A stretch of DNA of 64,000 nt from Burkholderiales bacterium PBB2 (GTDB lineage: Bacteria > Pseudomonadota > Gammaproteobacteria > Burkholderiales > Burkholderiaceae_C): the NCBI GenBank assembly GCA_002255955.1, contig NKIM01000027.1, positions 1-64,000 of the forward strand. The letters are read 5' to 3'. Positions 27,563 to 36,793 of this stretch are shown piece after piece. The notes beneath the pieces were generated by a model. That model had not been told where the DNA came from, ran no database searches, and saw nothing but the letters and a program-made list of their open reading frames with translations. The first letter of the stretch is position 1; each line of letters begins with the position of its first letter. Position numbers and translations under genes: made by a program.

Positions 27563-28659
27563 GCATCCAAGTCCGCAACATCCACAAGTCCTTCGGCGCC
27601 TTCACCGCCCTGGGTGACGTCAGCCTCGACTTCCCCACCGGCGAGCTGGTGGCCCTGCTGGGCCCCTCGGGCTGCGGCAAAACCACGCTGCTGCGCATCA
27701 TCGCCGGCCTGGAAACAGCCGATCGGGGTCAGGTCTTGCTGGACGGCGAAGACGCCTCCGACACCCATGTGCGCGAGCGCCAGGTCGGTTTTGTGTTCCA
27801 GCACTACGCCCTGTTCCGCCACATGACGGTGTTCGAAAACGTGGCCTTCGGCCTGCGCGTCAAGCCGCGCAAGGAGCGCCCCAGCGAGGCCGTCATCAAG
27901 AAGAAAGTGCATGAGCTGCTCAATCTCGTGCAGCTGGACTGGCTGGCCGATCGCTTCCCGCCCCAACTCAGCGGCGGCCAGCGCCAGCGCATCGCCCTGG
28001 CCCGCGCCCTGGCCGTGGAGCCGCGCGTGCTGCTGCTGGACGAGCCTTTCGGCGCCCTCGACGCCAAGGTGCGCAAGGAACTGCGCCGCTGGCTGCGCCG
28101 CCTGCACGACGAACTGCACATCACCAGCGTCTTCGTCACCCACGACCAGGAAGAAGCCCTGGAAGTGGCCGACCGTGTGGTGCTGATGGACCACGGCCGC
28201 GTCGAGCAGATCGGCACGCCGCAAGAAGTCTACGAGAAGCCGGCCACGCCCTTTGTCTACGGCTTCCTGGGCGCGGTGAATCGCTTCGAAGGCCATGCCG
28301 AGAACGGCGTGGTTCACATCGGCGAGCACCAGCTACAGCATGGCGCCACGTTCAACACCACCGGCCCGGTGCAGGCTTACGCCCGCCCGCATGAGCTGCA
28401 GATCCTGACCGCGGCCGATGCGCAAGGCCTGGCCGCCACGGTGGAGCGCGTGCTGAGCTTTGGCGCCAGCGCCCGCGTCGAGCTGCTCGGCCCCAAGGGG
28501 CAGCACCTCGAGGCCGAGCTGAGCCGCGAACGCGCCGAGGCCCTGAGCCTCTACAGCGGCCAGCGTGTGCACCTGGCCGCCAGCCGACTGAGCCTGTTTG
28601 AAGCCGGCCAGAACACCGAAACCCCGCGCGCTGCAGCCAGCACCGCCAAGGCAGCCTGA
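27559..28659 (+). CDS. cysA: Sulfate ABC transporter ATPase CysA
   Basis: The 366-residue ATPase has Walker [10 protein letters not shown], the signature [15 protein letters not shown], Walker [15 protein letters not shown] and the switch His in [15 protein letters not shown], followed by a C-terminal TOBE-like regulatory domain (about residues 245-345). It powers sulfate/thiosulfate uptake on the cytoplasmic face. The ATG at 27559 overlaps the cysW stop. Confidence 0.95.
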   Translation: MSIQVRNIHKSFGAFTALGDVSLDFPTGELVALLGPSGCGKTTLLRIIAGLETADRGQVLLDGEDASDTHVRERQVGFVFQHYALFRHMTVFENVAFGLRVKPRKERPSEAVIKKKVHELLNLVQLDWLADRFPPQLSGGQRQRIALARALAVEPRVLLLDEPFGALDAKVRKELRRWLRRLHDELHITSVFVTHDQEEALEVADRVVLMDHGRVEQIGTPQEVYEKPATPFVYGFLGAVNRFEGHAENGVVHIGEHQLQHGATFNTTGPVQAYARPHELQILTAADAQGLAATVERVLSFGASARVELLGPKGQHLEAELSRERAEALSLYSGQRVHLAASRLSLFEAGQNTETPRAAASTAKAA

Positions 28660-28662
28660 GGC

Positions 28663-29616
28663 ATGAATTTCCAGCAACTGCGCTCCATCCGCGAGGCCCA
28701 GCGCCGAGGCTTCAACCTGACCGAAGTGGCCCATGCTCTGCACACCTCGCAGCCTGGGGTGAGCCGGCAGATCCGCGAGCTGGAGGATGAGCTCGGCATC
28801 GAGATCTTCATGCGCGCCGGCAAGCGCCTGACCGGCCTGACCGAGCCGGGCCGCCACGTGCTGCCCATCATCGAGCGCATGCTGCACGAGGCCGACAATC
28901 TGCGCCGCGCCGGCGATGACTTCGCCCGCGCCGGCACCGGCACCCTGCGCATTGCGGCGACCCACAGCCAGGCACGCTACGCCCTGCCGCCGGTGGTGCG
29001 CGACTTCCGCGCCGCCCACCCCGATGTCAGCCTGCACCTACATCAGGGCTCGCCGCAGCAGGTGGCACGCCTGCTGCTCGATGGCGAGGCCGATGTCGGC
29101 ATCGCCACCGAGGCCCTGGCTCAGTTTGATGAGCTGATCGCACTGCCCTGCTACCGCTGGACCCACTCGGTGGTGGTGCCGCCGGACCACGAACTGGCCC
29201 GCGAAGCCGCCGAGGGTCAGGTTTTGACCCTGGAGCGCCTGTCCAAGTTCCCCATCATCACCTACGAGCTCGGCTACACCGGCCGCTCGCACATCGATGA
29301 TGCCTTCCGCACGGCCGGCCTGGATCTCAACGTCGTGCTGGCCGCCATGGACGCCGACGTGATCAAGACCTACGTGGAGCTGGGCCTGGGCGTGGGCATC
29401 GTCGCCTCCATCGCCTACGACGAGGAGCGCGACCAGCACTTGGCTGCCATCGACGCCCGCCACCTCTTCGCCGACAACATGACCCGGCTCGCCGTGCGCC
29501 GTGGTGCTTACCTGCGCGACTACGTCTACGCCTTCATGTCGACCTTTGCCGCTCCGCTGACGCGCGAGGCCGTCGAAGCCGCTGCGCATGAATCGGCCAG
29601 CCAGGCCGGACTCTGA
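28663..29616 (+). CDS. cysB: LysR-type regulator CysB
   Basis: The 317-residue protein has the N-terminal LysR helix-turn-helix (MNFQQLRSIREAQRRGFNLTEVA through SQPGVSRQIRELEDELG) and an effector domain matching CysB, including THSQARYALPPVVRDF and FPIITYELGYTGRSHIDDAF. CysB activates sulfate assimilation genes when bound to acetylserine. It begins 3 bp after cysA as the last gene of the operon, the usual arrangement in Burkholderiales. Confidence 0.94.
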   Translation: MNFQQLRSIREAQRRGFNLTEVAHALHTSQPGVSRQIRELEDELGIEIFMRAGKRLTGLTEPGRHVLPIIERMLHEADNLRRAGDDFARAGTGTLRIAATHSQARYALPPVVRDFRAAHPDVSLHLHQGSPQQVARLLLDGEADVGIATEALAQFDELIALPCYRWTHSVVVPPDHELAREAAEGQVLTLERLSKFPIITYELGYTGRSHIDDAFRTAGLDLNVVLAAMDADVIKTYVELGLGVGIVASIAYDEERDQHLAAIDARHLFADNMTRLAVRRGAYLRDYVYAFMSTFAAPLTREAVEAAAHESASQAGL

Positions 29617-29787
29617 AACCCCTGGCTTTCGTTCATTCTTGCGAAAAACGGCAATAGAAAGCCGGAATCCTTCGAAGCCAAAGACCTAAACTGGTCTTAT
29701 AGTGGCATTCATCGAGTTTGAGTGCCCTCCGGCAGATCTGACGCAGCAAAGGCGACGAATCAGCCCCTCAAATCAGTTTTGTCTCCT

Positions 29788-29805
29788 CGATCGGACGCCC
29801 GATCG
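29788..29805. repeat. Perfect hairpin in the cysB 3' region
   Basis: CGATCGG-ACGC-CCGATCG is a perfect 7-bp stem with a 4-base loop, located 30 bp before the terminator at 29836. It may be part of the same structured transcript end or of a small RNA. Confidence 0.6.
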
Positions 29806-29835
29806 ATTGGTTTACCGCCCTCGGCGATTGAACCG

Positions 29836-29873
29836 GCCCCTGCAGGCTTTCGTGCCTGCCGGGGCATTTTTTT
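29836..29873 (+). terminator. Strong rho-independent terminator downstream of cysB
   Basis: GCCCC-T-GCAGGC pairs with GCCTGC-C-GGGGC across a 6-base loop and is followed by ATTTTTTT. It lies 220 bp after the cysB stop, so it either ends a long 3' untranslated region or a separate short transcript. Confidence 0.85.
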
Positions 29874-30084
29874 GCCCGCTCGCCGGAGCAGGGCCACCCA
29901 GGTGCCCACTCTTTCCGGTGAGATTCACGCCGCCTGCGCATCCCGCGCTCACAGCTCCGACAATCCAAACCGGGAGCAGCAGTCAAGCCACCCCTCATCC
30001 CCCATCGGAGGGCACCCCTTGGCGGGGTATCTGGCCAATCTGCATCGGAGGACAGTTGCATCCATCGACAGGAGCCCTTCAGCC

Positions 30085-30354
30085 ATGCAGTCCACACACC
30101 GCCCTCACAGCCACGTCTTGCGTCTCGACACTTCGGCTTCGCTGCGCGCAGCGAACCGCAAGGCTGCCGCTCACCCTGCCCGCCCTGCACGCCGCCGCAG
30201 CCTGCAAGCCCTTCGCCAAAGCCCGCATGCCAGCACGCTGCCGCCGGCACCGTTGCGGGCTGCGACCACGGCGCCCCTTCAGGACGATGAATCTTGCGAC
30301 TGGGAAAGCTGGCTGTACGCCGGTGGCGACTTGCTGATGGGCTTGCCGGACTGA
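30085..30354 (+). CDS. Small basic hypothetical protein (89 aa)
   Basis: The ORF encodes an Arg/His/Ala-rich N-terminal region and an acidic, Trp-containing tail DDESCDWESWLYAGGDLL. I do not recognise it. A GGAG lies 10 bases upstream of the ATG at 30085. Overlapping ORFs on both strands make the call uncertain, but the contrast between a disordered basic part and a defined C-terminal motif resembles real small Burkholderiales proteins. Confidence 0.45.
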   Translation: MQSTHRPHSHVLRLDTSASLRAANRKAAAHPARPARRRSLQALRQSPHASTLPPAPLRAATTAPLQDDESCDWESWLYAGGDLLMGLPD

Positions 30355-30574
30355 GCGGACACCTCAGGTCCTCAGAAGAAGGCAGCACCGCTACCTGCAG
30401 GTCAAACCAATGAGCCCGAAGAGATCGCGCCTATGCCCGGCGATGAACCGCATGCAAGTTTGGGTGGCTCAGATCAAGTTCCTGCCTGTGGCCCATTCCG
30501 CCAATTGAAGCCTCAAGCATGAAGCTTGCTTGAATGATCGATTGACTTCTGGACAGATCGATTGAGATGAGAAC

Positions 30575-30889
30575 TCACTGCTGCATCGGATAGCCGCGGG
30601 TCTCCATGCAGCGTTTGGCAACTTCATCCGAAGATTCGGAAACCGCGCCACTCGAATGTCCAGGCGTGCTTGCTGCACCGCCCGAAGGGCCGCTCTTACT
30701 TTTGGGATCTGGTAAGAGCAAGCTGTCGATCATTGCGTAGCGGCGGCACTCAAGCCAGTCACTTTCGTATTGAGACCCTTGCCTGACTTGGCCACTGACC
30801 GACGGCGAATGCGAACGCGGACCGCTCGCGCAACCCAGCAGAAAACCCGGTGCAATGCACACGGCCAGAGCAGTTGCAACTGCTTTCAT
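30575..30889 (-). CDS. Small hypothetical lipoprotein (104 aa)
   Basis: The protein starts MKAVATALAVCIAPGFLLGCASG, a lipoprotein signal with lipobox LLGC at residues 17-20, so it should be lipid-anchored. The mature part is Ser/Gly-rich with YESDWLECRRYAMIDSLLLPDP and a C-terminal RCMETRGYP motif seen in small lipoproteins that end in a Cys-containing RGY segment. AGGGAG precedes the ATG. It is monocistronic; function unknown. Confidence 0.75.
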   Translation of the reverse strand: MKAVATALAVCIAPGFLLGCASGPRSHSPSVSGQVRQGSQYESDWLECRRYAMIDSLLLPDPKSKSGPSGGAASTPGHSSGAVSESSDEVAKRCMETRGYPMQQ

Positions 30890-31145
30890 TTATTACTCCC
30901 TCGTTACTACTCCGGTCTACGCCGGGTTCGCGAGTATATGGAGCACAAGTTGCAGCTTCCCTCTCGAATCGCAAGAATTACGTCTTTCGAAACGAAAAAA
31001 CAAGCATCAGACGCAATATGTCTCAAATTGCCATCTCAGCCTTTCGGGGGGCTTGCCGATGCCATGCTCCCGCATAGCGCACACCCTTGTCGCCCCGTTC
31101 GAATTTGACTGAACTTGTTCACCGCTGGCACAAACACCCAAGCAA

Positions 31146-31190
31146 GCCAAACATGCCAAACATGCCAAACATGCCAAACATGCCAAACGG
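31146..31190. repeat. 9-bp tandem repeat, GCCAAACAT x4 plus a variant unit
   Basis: GCCAAACAT is repeated perfectly at 31146, 31155, 31164 and 31173 and is followed by GCCAAACGG at 31182. It lies in the roughly 440-bp stretch between the small lipoprotein gene and the tRNA-Ser terminator, where I see no gene. Confidence 0.9.
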
Positions 31191-31333
31191 TTCAACCGAA
31201 AGTGACAGCTCAGGCGCCCATGTACTTTCAATCGAAAATTAGGGCCACCGATGAGCGATCGCGCAAAAACGCTGGTCGGCGCCTACACAAGAAATCTGTG
31301 CCAGAGAAAATGTCGAAGGACAAGCCGAAAAAA

Positions 31334-31360
31334 CAAAACGGGCCTCAAGGGCCCGTTTTG
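31334..31360 (-). terminator. Terminator left of island 1, probably the original tRNA-Ser terminator
   Basis: CAAAACGGGCC and GGCCCGTTTTG form an 11-bp stem with a 5-base loop. On the minus strand the hairpin is followed by GTTTTTT. It sits 23 bp left of the first att core, where the end of the ancestral tRNA-Ser transcript would lie. Confidence 0.75.
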
Positions 31361-31382
31361 CTGTGCTTGCCGAGCAAGCGAT

Positions 31383-31397
31383 TTGGAGGAGAGGGGG
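31383..31397. repeat. attL core (15-bp tRNA-Ser 3' end duplicate)
   Basis: TTGGAGGAGAGGGGG is identical to 60448-60462, which is the 3' end of tRNA-Ser(CGA), and to 50284-50298. It marks the left boundary of island 1, with the integrase gene starting 162 bp to the right. Confidence 0.85.
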
Positions 31398-31519
31398 TCT
31401 AAGATTCGCCTCATTTTTAGGCATCCAGAGACGTTCAAAAAACAGCGATTTTCATAGGAGAAATGCAGTTTTTATGGTCCGAGCAGATCCGTCAAAAACC
31501 GCCTCAATCGCAAAATTAA

Positions 31520-31542
31520 TGGTGGAAAAGACGGCGGAAAAA
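31520..31542. repeat. Candidate integrase arm site, left end of island 1
   Basis: TGGTGGAAAAGACGGCGGAA, continuing with A residues, is nearly the same as 50222-50246 at the inner right end of the island (about four mismatches over 23 bp). Both copies lie inside island 1 near its two cores, in direct orientation, as expected for arm-type binding sites of its integrase. Confidence 0.45.
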
Positions 31543-31558
31543 TCCTAAGTTTGGACGC

Positions 31559-32806
31559 ATGGCACGGAAGGCAAAAGAGCTCGCCCCACTTTCGGTTGGC
31601 CGCCTGAATCAAAAGGGCCGCCATGCAGTAGGTGGCGTTGCCGGTCTTTACCTCTACATCGGCGAATCCGGATCCCGGTCCTGGGTCCTGCGGGCCATGG
31701 TGGGGTCAAAGCGGCGCCACATTGGCTTGGGCGGATTCCCTGATGTCCCATTGGCTCAAGCCAAGGAGCGTGCCAGAAAAGCCCGTGACGAGATTGCTCA
31801 AGGCATCGATCCCATCGCACGGAAGCGCGAGGCTATGAGCCAACTGCGCGCCAGGCAGGCGATTGCCATCACTTTTCAAACAGCGGCAGAGGCCTACATC
31901 AGCGCCCATGGAGACACCTGGAGAAGTGCAAAGCACCTCGCCCAATGGACGGCCTCGCTGAAGAACTACGTCTATCCGGTTATCGGTGACCTGCAAATCC
32001 AAGATGTCGGGCAAGAGCACGTTTTGAAGATACTCGAGCCGATCTGGAAGACCAAGACCGAAACGGCAAGCCGACTGCGAGGCCGGTTAGAGGTTGTTCT
32101 GGATTGGGCGGCAGTCCGCAAATACAGAGCTGGGGACAATCCTGCCCGCTGGAAAGGCCATCTGGACAAGCTCTTGGCAGCACCGGGCAAGATTCAGAAA
32201 GTTACGCACTTTCGAACGCTACCCATCGATGCCATGCCCGAGTTCATGCTCACGCTGAGGCAACGCAACTGCGCCGCAGCTAGGGCCCTAGAGTTCACGA
32301 TCCTGACGGCAGCTCGCAGCGGCGAGGCCAGGGGAACGACTTGGGCCGAGGTCGACATGGGAGCCAAAGTCTGGACCATCCCCGCAGAGCGCATGAAGGC
32401 CGGCAAGGAGCACCGAGTTCCACTATCTGACGAAGCAATCAGGCTGATAAAGCAAATGCCCAGAATCGAGGGGAGCAATTTCGTTTTCTCCGCCCCAAGG
32501 GGCGGCGCGCTGTCCGACATGGCACTGACCCAGATACTCCGGCGCATGGGGGCTAACGCTGTACCTCACGGGTTCCGCTCCACTTTCCGAGACTGGGCTG
32601 CCGAGAGAACAAATCACCCGAGAGAACTTGCCGAACAAGCTCTGGCCCACGCCCTTGAGAACAAGGTCGAGGCGGCCTATCGACGTGGCGACGCGCTTGA
32701 AAAGCGCCGCAATTTGATGAGCGACTGGGCTTCGTTTATTGGAAACGGGGCAAGTGAGCCAGCTGCTTCCGATCAGCTTGCCCCATTTGAAACAGACTCG
32801 CAGTAG
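31559..32806 (+). CDS. Tyrosine integrase of island 1 (P4/DUF4102 type)
   Basis: The 415-residue protein has an N-terminal DUF4102 arm-binding domain (GLYLYIGESGSRSWVLRAMV, RRHIGLGGFPDVPLAQAKERA), a core-binding domain (about 105-200) and a C-terminal catalytic domain. The catalytic set is visible: Arg in TAARSGEARGTTW, the HGFRSTFRDWAA box, a His in LAHALENKVEAAY, and the nucleophile Tyr in VEAAYRRGD. It integrates the island by site-specific recombination at the tRNA-Ser 3' end, whose duplicate lies 162 bp upstream. It is distinct from the second integrase at 50451. Confidence 0.93.
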   Translation: MARKAKELAPLSVGRLNQKGRHAVGGVAGLYLYIGESGSRSWVLRAMVGSKRRHIGLGGFPDVPLAQAKERARKARDEIAQGIDPIARKREAMSQLRARQAIAITFQTAAEAYISAHGDTWRSAKHLAQWTASLKNYVYPVIGDLQIQDVGQEHVLKILEPIWKTKTETASRLRGRLEVVLDWAAVRKYRAGDNPARWKGHLDKLLAAPGKIQKVTHFRTLPIDAMPEFMLTLRQRNCAAARALEFTILTAARSGEARGTTWAEVDMGAKVWTIPAERMKAGKEHRVPLSDEAIRLIKQMPRIEGSNFVFSAPRGGALSDMALTQILRRMGANAVPHGFRSTFRDWAAERTNHPRELAEQALAHALENKVEAAYRRGDALEKRRNLMSDWASFIGNGASEPAASDQLAPFETDSQ

Positions 32807-33329
32807 CGTTTGCCAGCAGGGGCATCAGTCAATCTCAGAGCCCCCTGACTGGGCAAAAGTCTCCTCGTTGAGCCAAACGCCACCACCCCAACCAAGCCCT
32901 CGATATGAGGAACCGTTCGTGGTCTGGGCGAACCGTCAAGCAGTTTGCTTGGTTCCTTCTCCAACGACGGTTTGGGGCATTGGGGTCACTCTTGATTTTC
33001 TGTTGGGTCGTAAGGTCGGCCGAAAAGCAGTCGATGCGCAAGCATTTCAGAGCTTGAACTACCAGCTTTGTGCGCAAAGACTGGGCTAATGCCCCTGCAC
33101 AAAAGAGACTGCCGCCTCGCCGCCGTTGCCGTGGAAAAGAAGCGGTAGCCAGGGGCTCGGCTCTCAGCCTCGACATGCCAGTGGGCGATGTAAATAGGCA
33201 CCGAAGACACCTGCGCAAGCAAGTACACCAATCGTGAAATGCAACCGCATCATGGGAAGCGATGCCCAGCAAAATGCACGCCCATAAGTGCGGCTCTATG
33301 ACCGCAAGTGCAGATCCAGGGAGACCACA
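32807..33329. other. 523-bp gap without a recognisable gene
   Basis: Several short ORFs exist on both strands, but none has a ribosome site plus recognisable sequence. It may hold promoter sequence for the following lipoprotein pair or decayed DNA. Confidence 0.5.
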
Positions 33330-34388
33330 TTGACTAGCAATCCACCCAGGCTACAGGGCCTGATGCTTGCGTTTGCACTATCCAGCTCCCCTGCGTTAGC
33401 ACAGGCGGGCGTCTATCGCTGCACCGATGCCGCCAACAAAGTGACCTACCAGGAGCAGCCATGCCCTGGCAGCAGCGAAGTTCGTTCAGTGAATGTGCCA
33501 ACGACAATTGCGACACGCACAGCTCAAGAGCCACTGCGCCCACGAAGATCCGATGCCTTCCAAGCCTTCTCTTTGGATGGCAGCTTAGAAGCACCCCGAG
33601 CCGCTGAAGCAAACGAACAGGCTGCCCCCAAATCCAACAACGCGACAAATGCGCGAAGTGCTGAGCGGCCAGCTGTGCCGGAATCACCTCGAGTTCATTT
33701 CACTTTCGATCTCTTGAGCGTTGATGGACAGAGGCTACCCTGGAGCAACACCGGGCCGAGAAACGGGAAGCGCCAAGCCGAAATGGTGCTCGGAGGAAGC
33801 CTGCTGGAGCGCGCAAACGGGGCTGCCGTTCTCATAAAAAATGGCTCAGAGGCGTACTCATTTGGTGGTGCTGGCAGCACTTTGAGATGGTTGCCAAGAG
33901 GCTTTGGAAAAGAAAGTCAGGAGATCAAGCCGCCAGCAAACTTGCCTGAATTTTCCATGGGATACGGCTTGGCCTTGGATAAGCACTCCGGCATTCTTGG
34001 CATTGTGACGCTGGGCGACCAAGGCTACTTCTATCGCTATGACACCAAAAGTCACTCGTGGCTCAGCGCGCGACCACTTCAGAACCGGGGAATCCTAAGC
34101 ATTGCATTTGATTCGAAAACACGAACCTATGTTGGCATTTCTCAGTACGGAAAGCTGGTGACCTTCAATGATCTGGGAGAGGTGCAGAAAGAGCAGCCGC
34201 TTGCCGATCGTTTGGTGGACTTTCGCAGCACCTTTGATCGTGGCATTCCACATGCCGACGGTCTGACCTTGGCACTGCACGAAGGTGCAGTGGCAATCAT
34301 CAACGTTCGCAAGTCCAAGGTCACTCACATCTGGACTCACGAGCTCGCAAGCGATCGCGCACAACTAACCTACAAGGCTGGCCTTTGA
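33330..34388 (+). CDS. Secreted protein with DUF4124 domain and propeller-like C-terminus
   Basis: From a TTG start with AGGGAG upstream the protein has 352 residues, with a signal peptide (about 1-26, LMLAFALSSSPALAQA) followed by a DUF4124 segment GVYRCTDAANKVTYQEQPCPG containing two Cys. The remainder, after an Ala/Pro-rich linker, contains strand-rich segments such as SMGYGLALDKHSGILGIVTLG and RTYVGISQYGKLVTFNDLG, reminiscent of a beta-propeller. Function is unknown; it acts outside the cytoplasmic membrane. Its stop overlaps the next gene start (TTGA). A GTG 14 codons upstream is an alternative start but would give an odd charged leader. GC content is lower than in the core genes. Confidence 0.7.
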   Translation: MTSNPPRLQGLMLAFALSSSPALAQAGVYRCTDAANKVTYQEQPCPGSSEVRSVNVPTTIATRTAQEPLRPRRSDAFQAFSLDGSLEAPRAAEANEQAAPKSNNATNARSAERPAVPESPRVHFTFDLLSVDGQRLPWSNTGPRNGKRQAEMVLGGSLLERANGAAVLIKNGSEAYSFGGAGSTLRWLPRGFGKESQEIKPPANLPEFSMGYGLALDKHSGILGIVTLGDQGYFYRYDTKSHSWLSARPLQNRGILSIAFDSKTRTYVGISQYGKLVTFNDLGEVQKEQPLADRLVDFRSTFDRGIPHADGLTLALHEGAVAIINVRKSKVTHIWTHELASDRAQLTYKAGL

Positions 34389-36229
34389 AGACTCTGAAGT
34401 TCTCTTTCAGTTGCGTTGTTCTACCTGTAAGCCTACTTCTTACGGGCTGCGATGCACTGCATCGACTCGACAGCGCAGAGGACAGGATCAATGCTGCCGC
34501 CCCCCTCGGCAGCGAACTGCAGCAGGCCCACGGTCGTATCGTCGAGTCGCTGAAAACCAGCACGACAGACTTGGCGGCATTCGAAAAGGCCTGGGGTGCA
34601 CGACTGCGAGCTCGCGCGCTGACTTGCAGTCCAGACTTCATCCCAAGTTGGCGACACTCTGAGGATGAAGTTCGCTCGGGAGTCAAAAACAAAGCTTGCT
34701 TCGAAGAGTTCGATATGCAACTGGCCCGATGGATTGGCGCCCAACGCGTACGAGCTCAGCTTGCTCTGCCTCCTCCCACGGTCGGTAGCGCTCCCCCTTC
34801 GATCACGATGCCGAGCGAGCGAGTTTCACTGGTGCAAGACACCGGCCAGGCCCCAGTCGTTGCATTGAGAGCCACCGATAGTCTGGAATTGATCGCTTTG
34901 GACAGTGGGCGAAGCCTGTTCAAGGAGCGAGGGGCTTACAGCGAAGTTAGTGTGTCACCCAATGGGCGCCTGTTTGCACAAACGACCTCGGGCGTGGCTC
35001 GGATCCGCGTCACCGACGGAGGGGAAACGCTGCTGAATCTGCAAGATGTCAGCTCCATCCACTGGCTAAGCCCGTGGTTCATTGGCGTTCGTCGCGCCAA
35101 CAACAGACAGATGTACATCTTGAGTCTGCGCTCCGCGGATGAAACTGCCATCCGTAACAGCAGTCCCTCATCCACTGAGGTTCTGCTGCCGTCGCCAGAC
35201 AACAGCAGCCGATTCAACGCGCTCAACCTCCTCGGTATGTACCAGTATGAAGTCACCGAACAGGAGGGCAAGCTCGAAGCAACGATGGTCACCGAGAAGC
35301 CCAGCGCGGACCGACGGTTCATGACTGCAGGCATGTGGAGCGGCCAGCTTGCTGCTGACAAAAGCGAGTGGATCACAAGTGAGCAAAGCAAGCTCCTTCG
35401 TATCGATCTTCGAACGCTAGAGGTTCGAGAGCACAGCTTTGAACCAGTCATCGTCAGATCGGCTACCCCCACCTCGACACCCGACCTTTTCGTAGTGGAC
35501 CTGAACATGCGAGGCGCAGCTGGCGGGCTGAGCTCCCGCAATGGCAACTATCTATTCAATGCCAGCCAGGGAACTTTGGCTCGTGTGGGCGGAGCTGCAG
35601 GTCAGCGCCGGGTGCAGTACTTTTCGGCCATCAAGCGCCTGGTTCACATCAACCATCCCACGCTTTGGCTATCGGAGCGACTGGAGACCGGGGAGCCAGT
35701 TCCAGCTACGGACGTAGTAGCGGCCATGCTTGACGAGACCAACCAACACACACTGAGTCAAATCGCTACGGAGGAACAGCGCATCAGCCAAAGTGCCCCC
35801 TTGTCGGCAGACTCGCCGCTGGCGCACTTGGTCCGCGACGCCCAAGTGGAGGGCGTCGGAATCTACGAGGCACGGGAAAAGATTGCGCAACCCGGCCAAT
35901 TGCGCGGTACTGGTCGCGTATCTGTAACTGTGCGGCGGTCAGGAAGGCCCGTCGTGCTGGTCTTGAGCTCCTACGAATCCGTGCAATGGAACATCAAGTT
36001 GGAGCCCGGGGCCAAACTGGCTGCTGTCCTGGTCGGCGGCTACGAGGAATCCACCGTACTCGGCGCGGGTGATGTACGTGTGGTGAAGATCGGCAGAATC
36101 TTTGCGTACTCTCGAGAGGGTCCCGAGTTCCTCGCCTTGCAGCGAGAAGTGGCGCGCTGGGTTGGCAAGCCCATTTCTCTTTTCCAGAGCGGTTACCACG
36201 GTAGCAGCTATACAGTCGGCGGCCCTTGA
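34385..36229 (+). CDS. Large hypothetical lipoprotein with propeller-like repeats
   Basis: The 614-residue protein begins MKTLKFSFSCVVLPVSLLLTGCDAL, a lipoprotein signal with lipobox LTGC (residues 19-22). Residues of about 150-430 contain repeated strand pairs such as YSEVSVSPNGRLFAQTTSG and VSSIHWLSPWFIGVRR, suggesting a WD-like propeller. The C-terminal 110 residues form a distinct domain (VVLVLSSYESVQWNIKLEPG, ending GYHGSSYTVGGP). It starts with TTG overlapping the stop of the upstream DUF4124 protein, so the two are coupled and probably function together at the envelope. I do not recognise the family. Confidence 0.75.
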   Translation: MKTLKFSFSCVVLPVSLLLTGCDALHRLDSAEDRINAAAPLGSELQQAHGRIVESLKTSTTDLAAFEKAWGARLRARALTCSPDFIPSWRHSEDEVRSGVKNKACFEEFDMQLARWIGAQRVRAQLALPPPTVGSAPPSITMPSERVSLVQDTGQAPVVALRATDSLELIALDSGRSLFKERGAYSEVSVSPNGRLFAQTTSGVARIRVTDGGETLLNLQDVSSIHWLSPWFIGVRRANNRQMYILSLRSADETAIRNSSPSSTEVLLPSPDNSSRFNALNLLGMYQYEVTEQEGKLEATMVTEKPSADRRFMTAGMWSGQLAADKSEWITSEQSKLLRIDLRTLEVREHSFEPVIVRSATPTSTPDLFVVDLNMRGAAGGLSSRNGNYLFNASQGTLARVGGAAGQRRVQYFSAIKRLVHINHPTLWLSERLETGEPVPATDVVAAMLDETNQHTLSQIATEEQRISQSAPLSADSPLAHLVRDAQVEGVGIYEAREKIAQPGQLRGTGRVSVTVRRSGRPVVLVLSSYESVQWNIKLEPGAKLAAVLVGGYEESTVLGAGDVRVVKIGRIFAYSREGPEFLALQREVARWVGKPISLFQSGYHGSSYTVGGP

Positions 36230-36793
36230 CTCGCTGCGCAGATACTGTTTTGCCCCATGGATTTGGCTGATGCACCGCGGCAAATCACTGGGCGTCGGAA
36301 CTTCAAGCCGCAGAGATGTGGTTGACCCGCCTACGACTCATTGGCAGCAACCAGCCTTGACTTGACCTAGCGATGTCAACGGCGGCGATGCATCGGTTGC
36401 AGTCCCTCGGTCTGCTAAGTGGGCTGTCAGCAATGTGCCCATACCGGGCATTCGCTGGCAAGCTCGAAGCCCTTTGAAATCCGGTATTGGGGTGTGCCAG
36501 GTCTCCCGAACCAGCACATCCAAAAACACGACCAAAAGCCTGCTTGCGGTTGCGAAAAACCGGCCACCCGTCTGACCAAATACACCGTCAAGTCCAGCGT
36601 CGTCATTGATATCGGCAGCTGTTCGTAACGGGCCATCGGGGCGCAGAAAAATCGATTGGGGCTGCCCTGCACGCCGCGCCGAGCCAGAGGCACGGCCCTT
36701 CGCCAGGCACAAACTCACCGCAGGGCGGGTTTGAGTCCGGGCTCAACCGCCGCCCCCCCTCAAAAGAGCCGAAGGGCTCGAAGCGTCAAAGCC
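36230..36793. other. 564-bp gap without a confident gene
   Basis: Short overlapping ORFs on both strands show no signal peptide, ribosome site or family motif. The stretch lies between convergent transcription units; no clear terminator is seen. Confidence 0.5.

Noticed and set aside
29702-30388. Overlapping ORFs of about 210 codons on both strands
   Set aside because: The plus-strand ones run through a strong terminator (29836-29873) and none has a ribosome site at its start; only the 89-codon ORF from 30085 is kept.
32835-33272. 145-codon minus-strand ORF after integrase 1
   Set aside because: No start signal, export signal or recognisable motif, and it overlaps other equally good random ORFs.
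36338-36718. Minus-strand ORF of 126 codons as a possible transposase remnant
   Set aside because: No catalytic or helix-turn-helix motif could be seen and no flanking inverted repeats were found.
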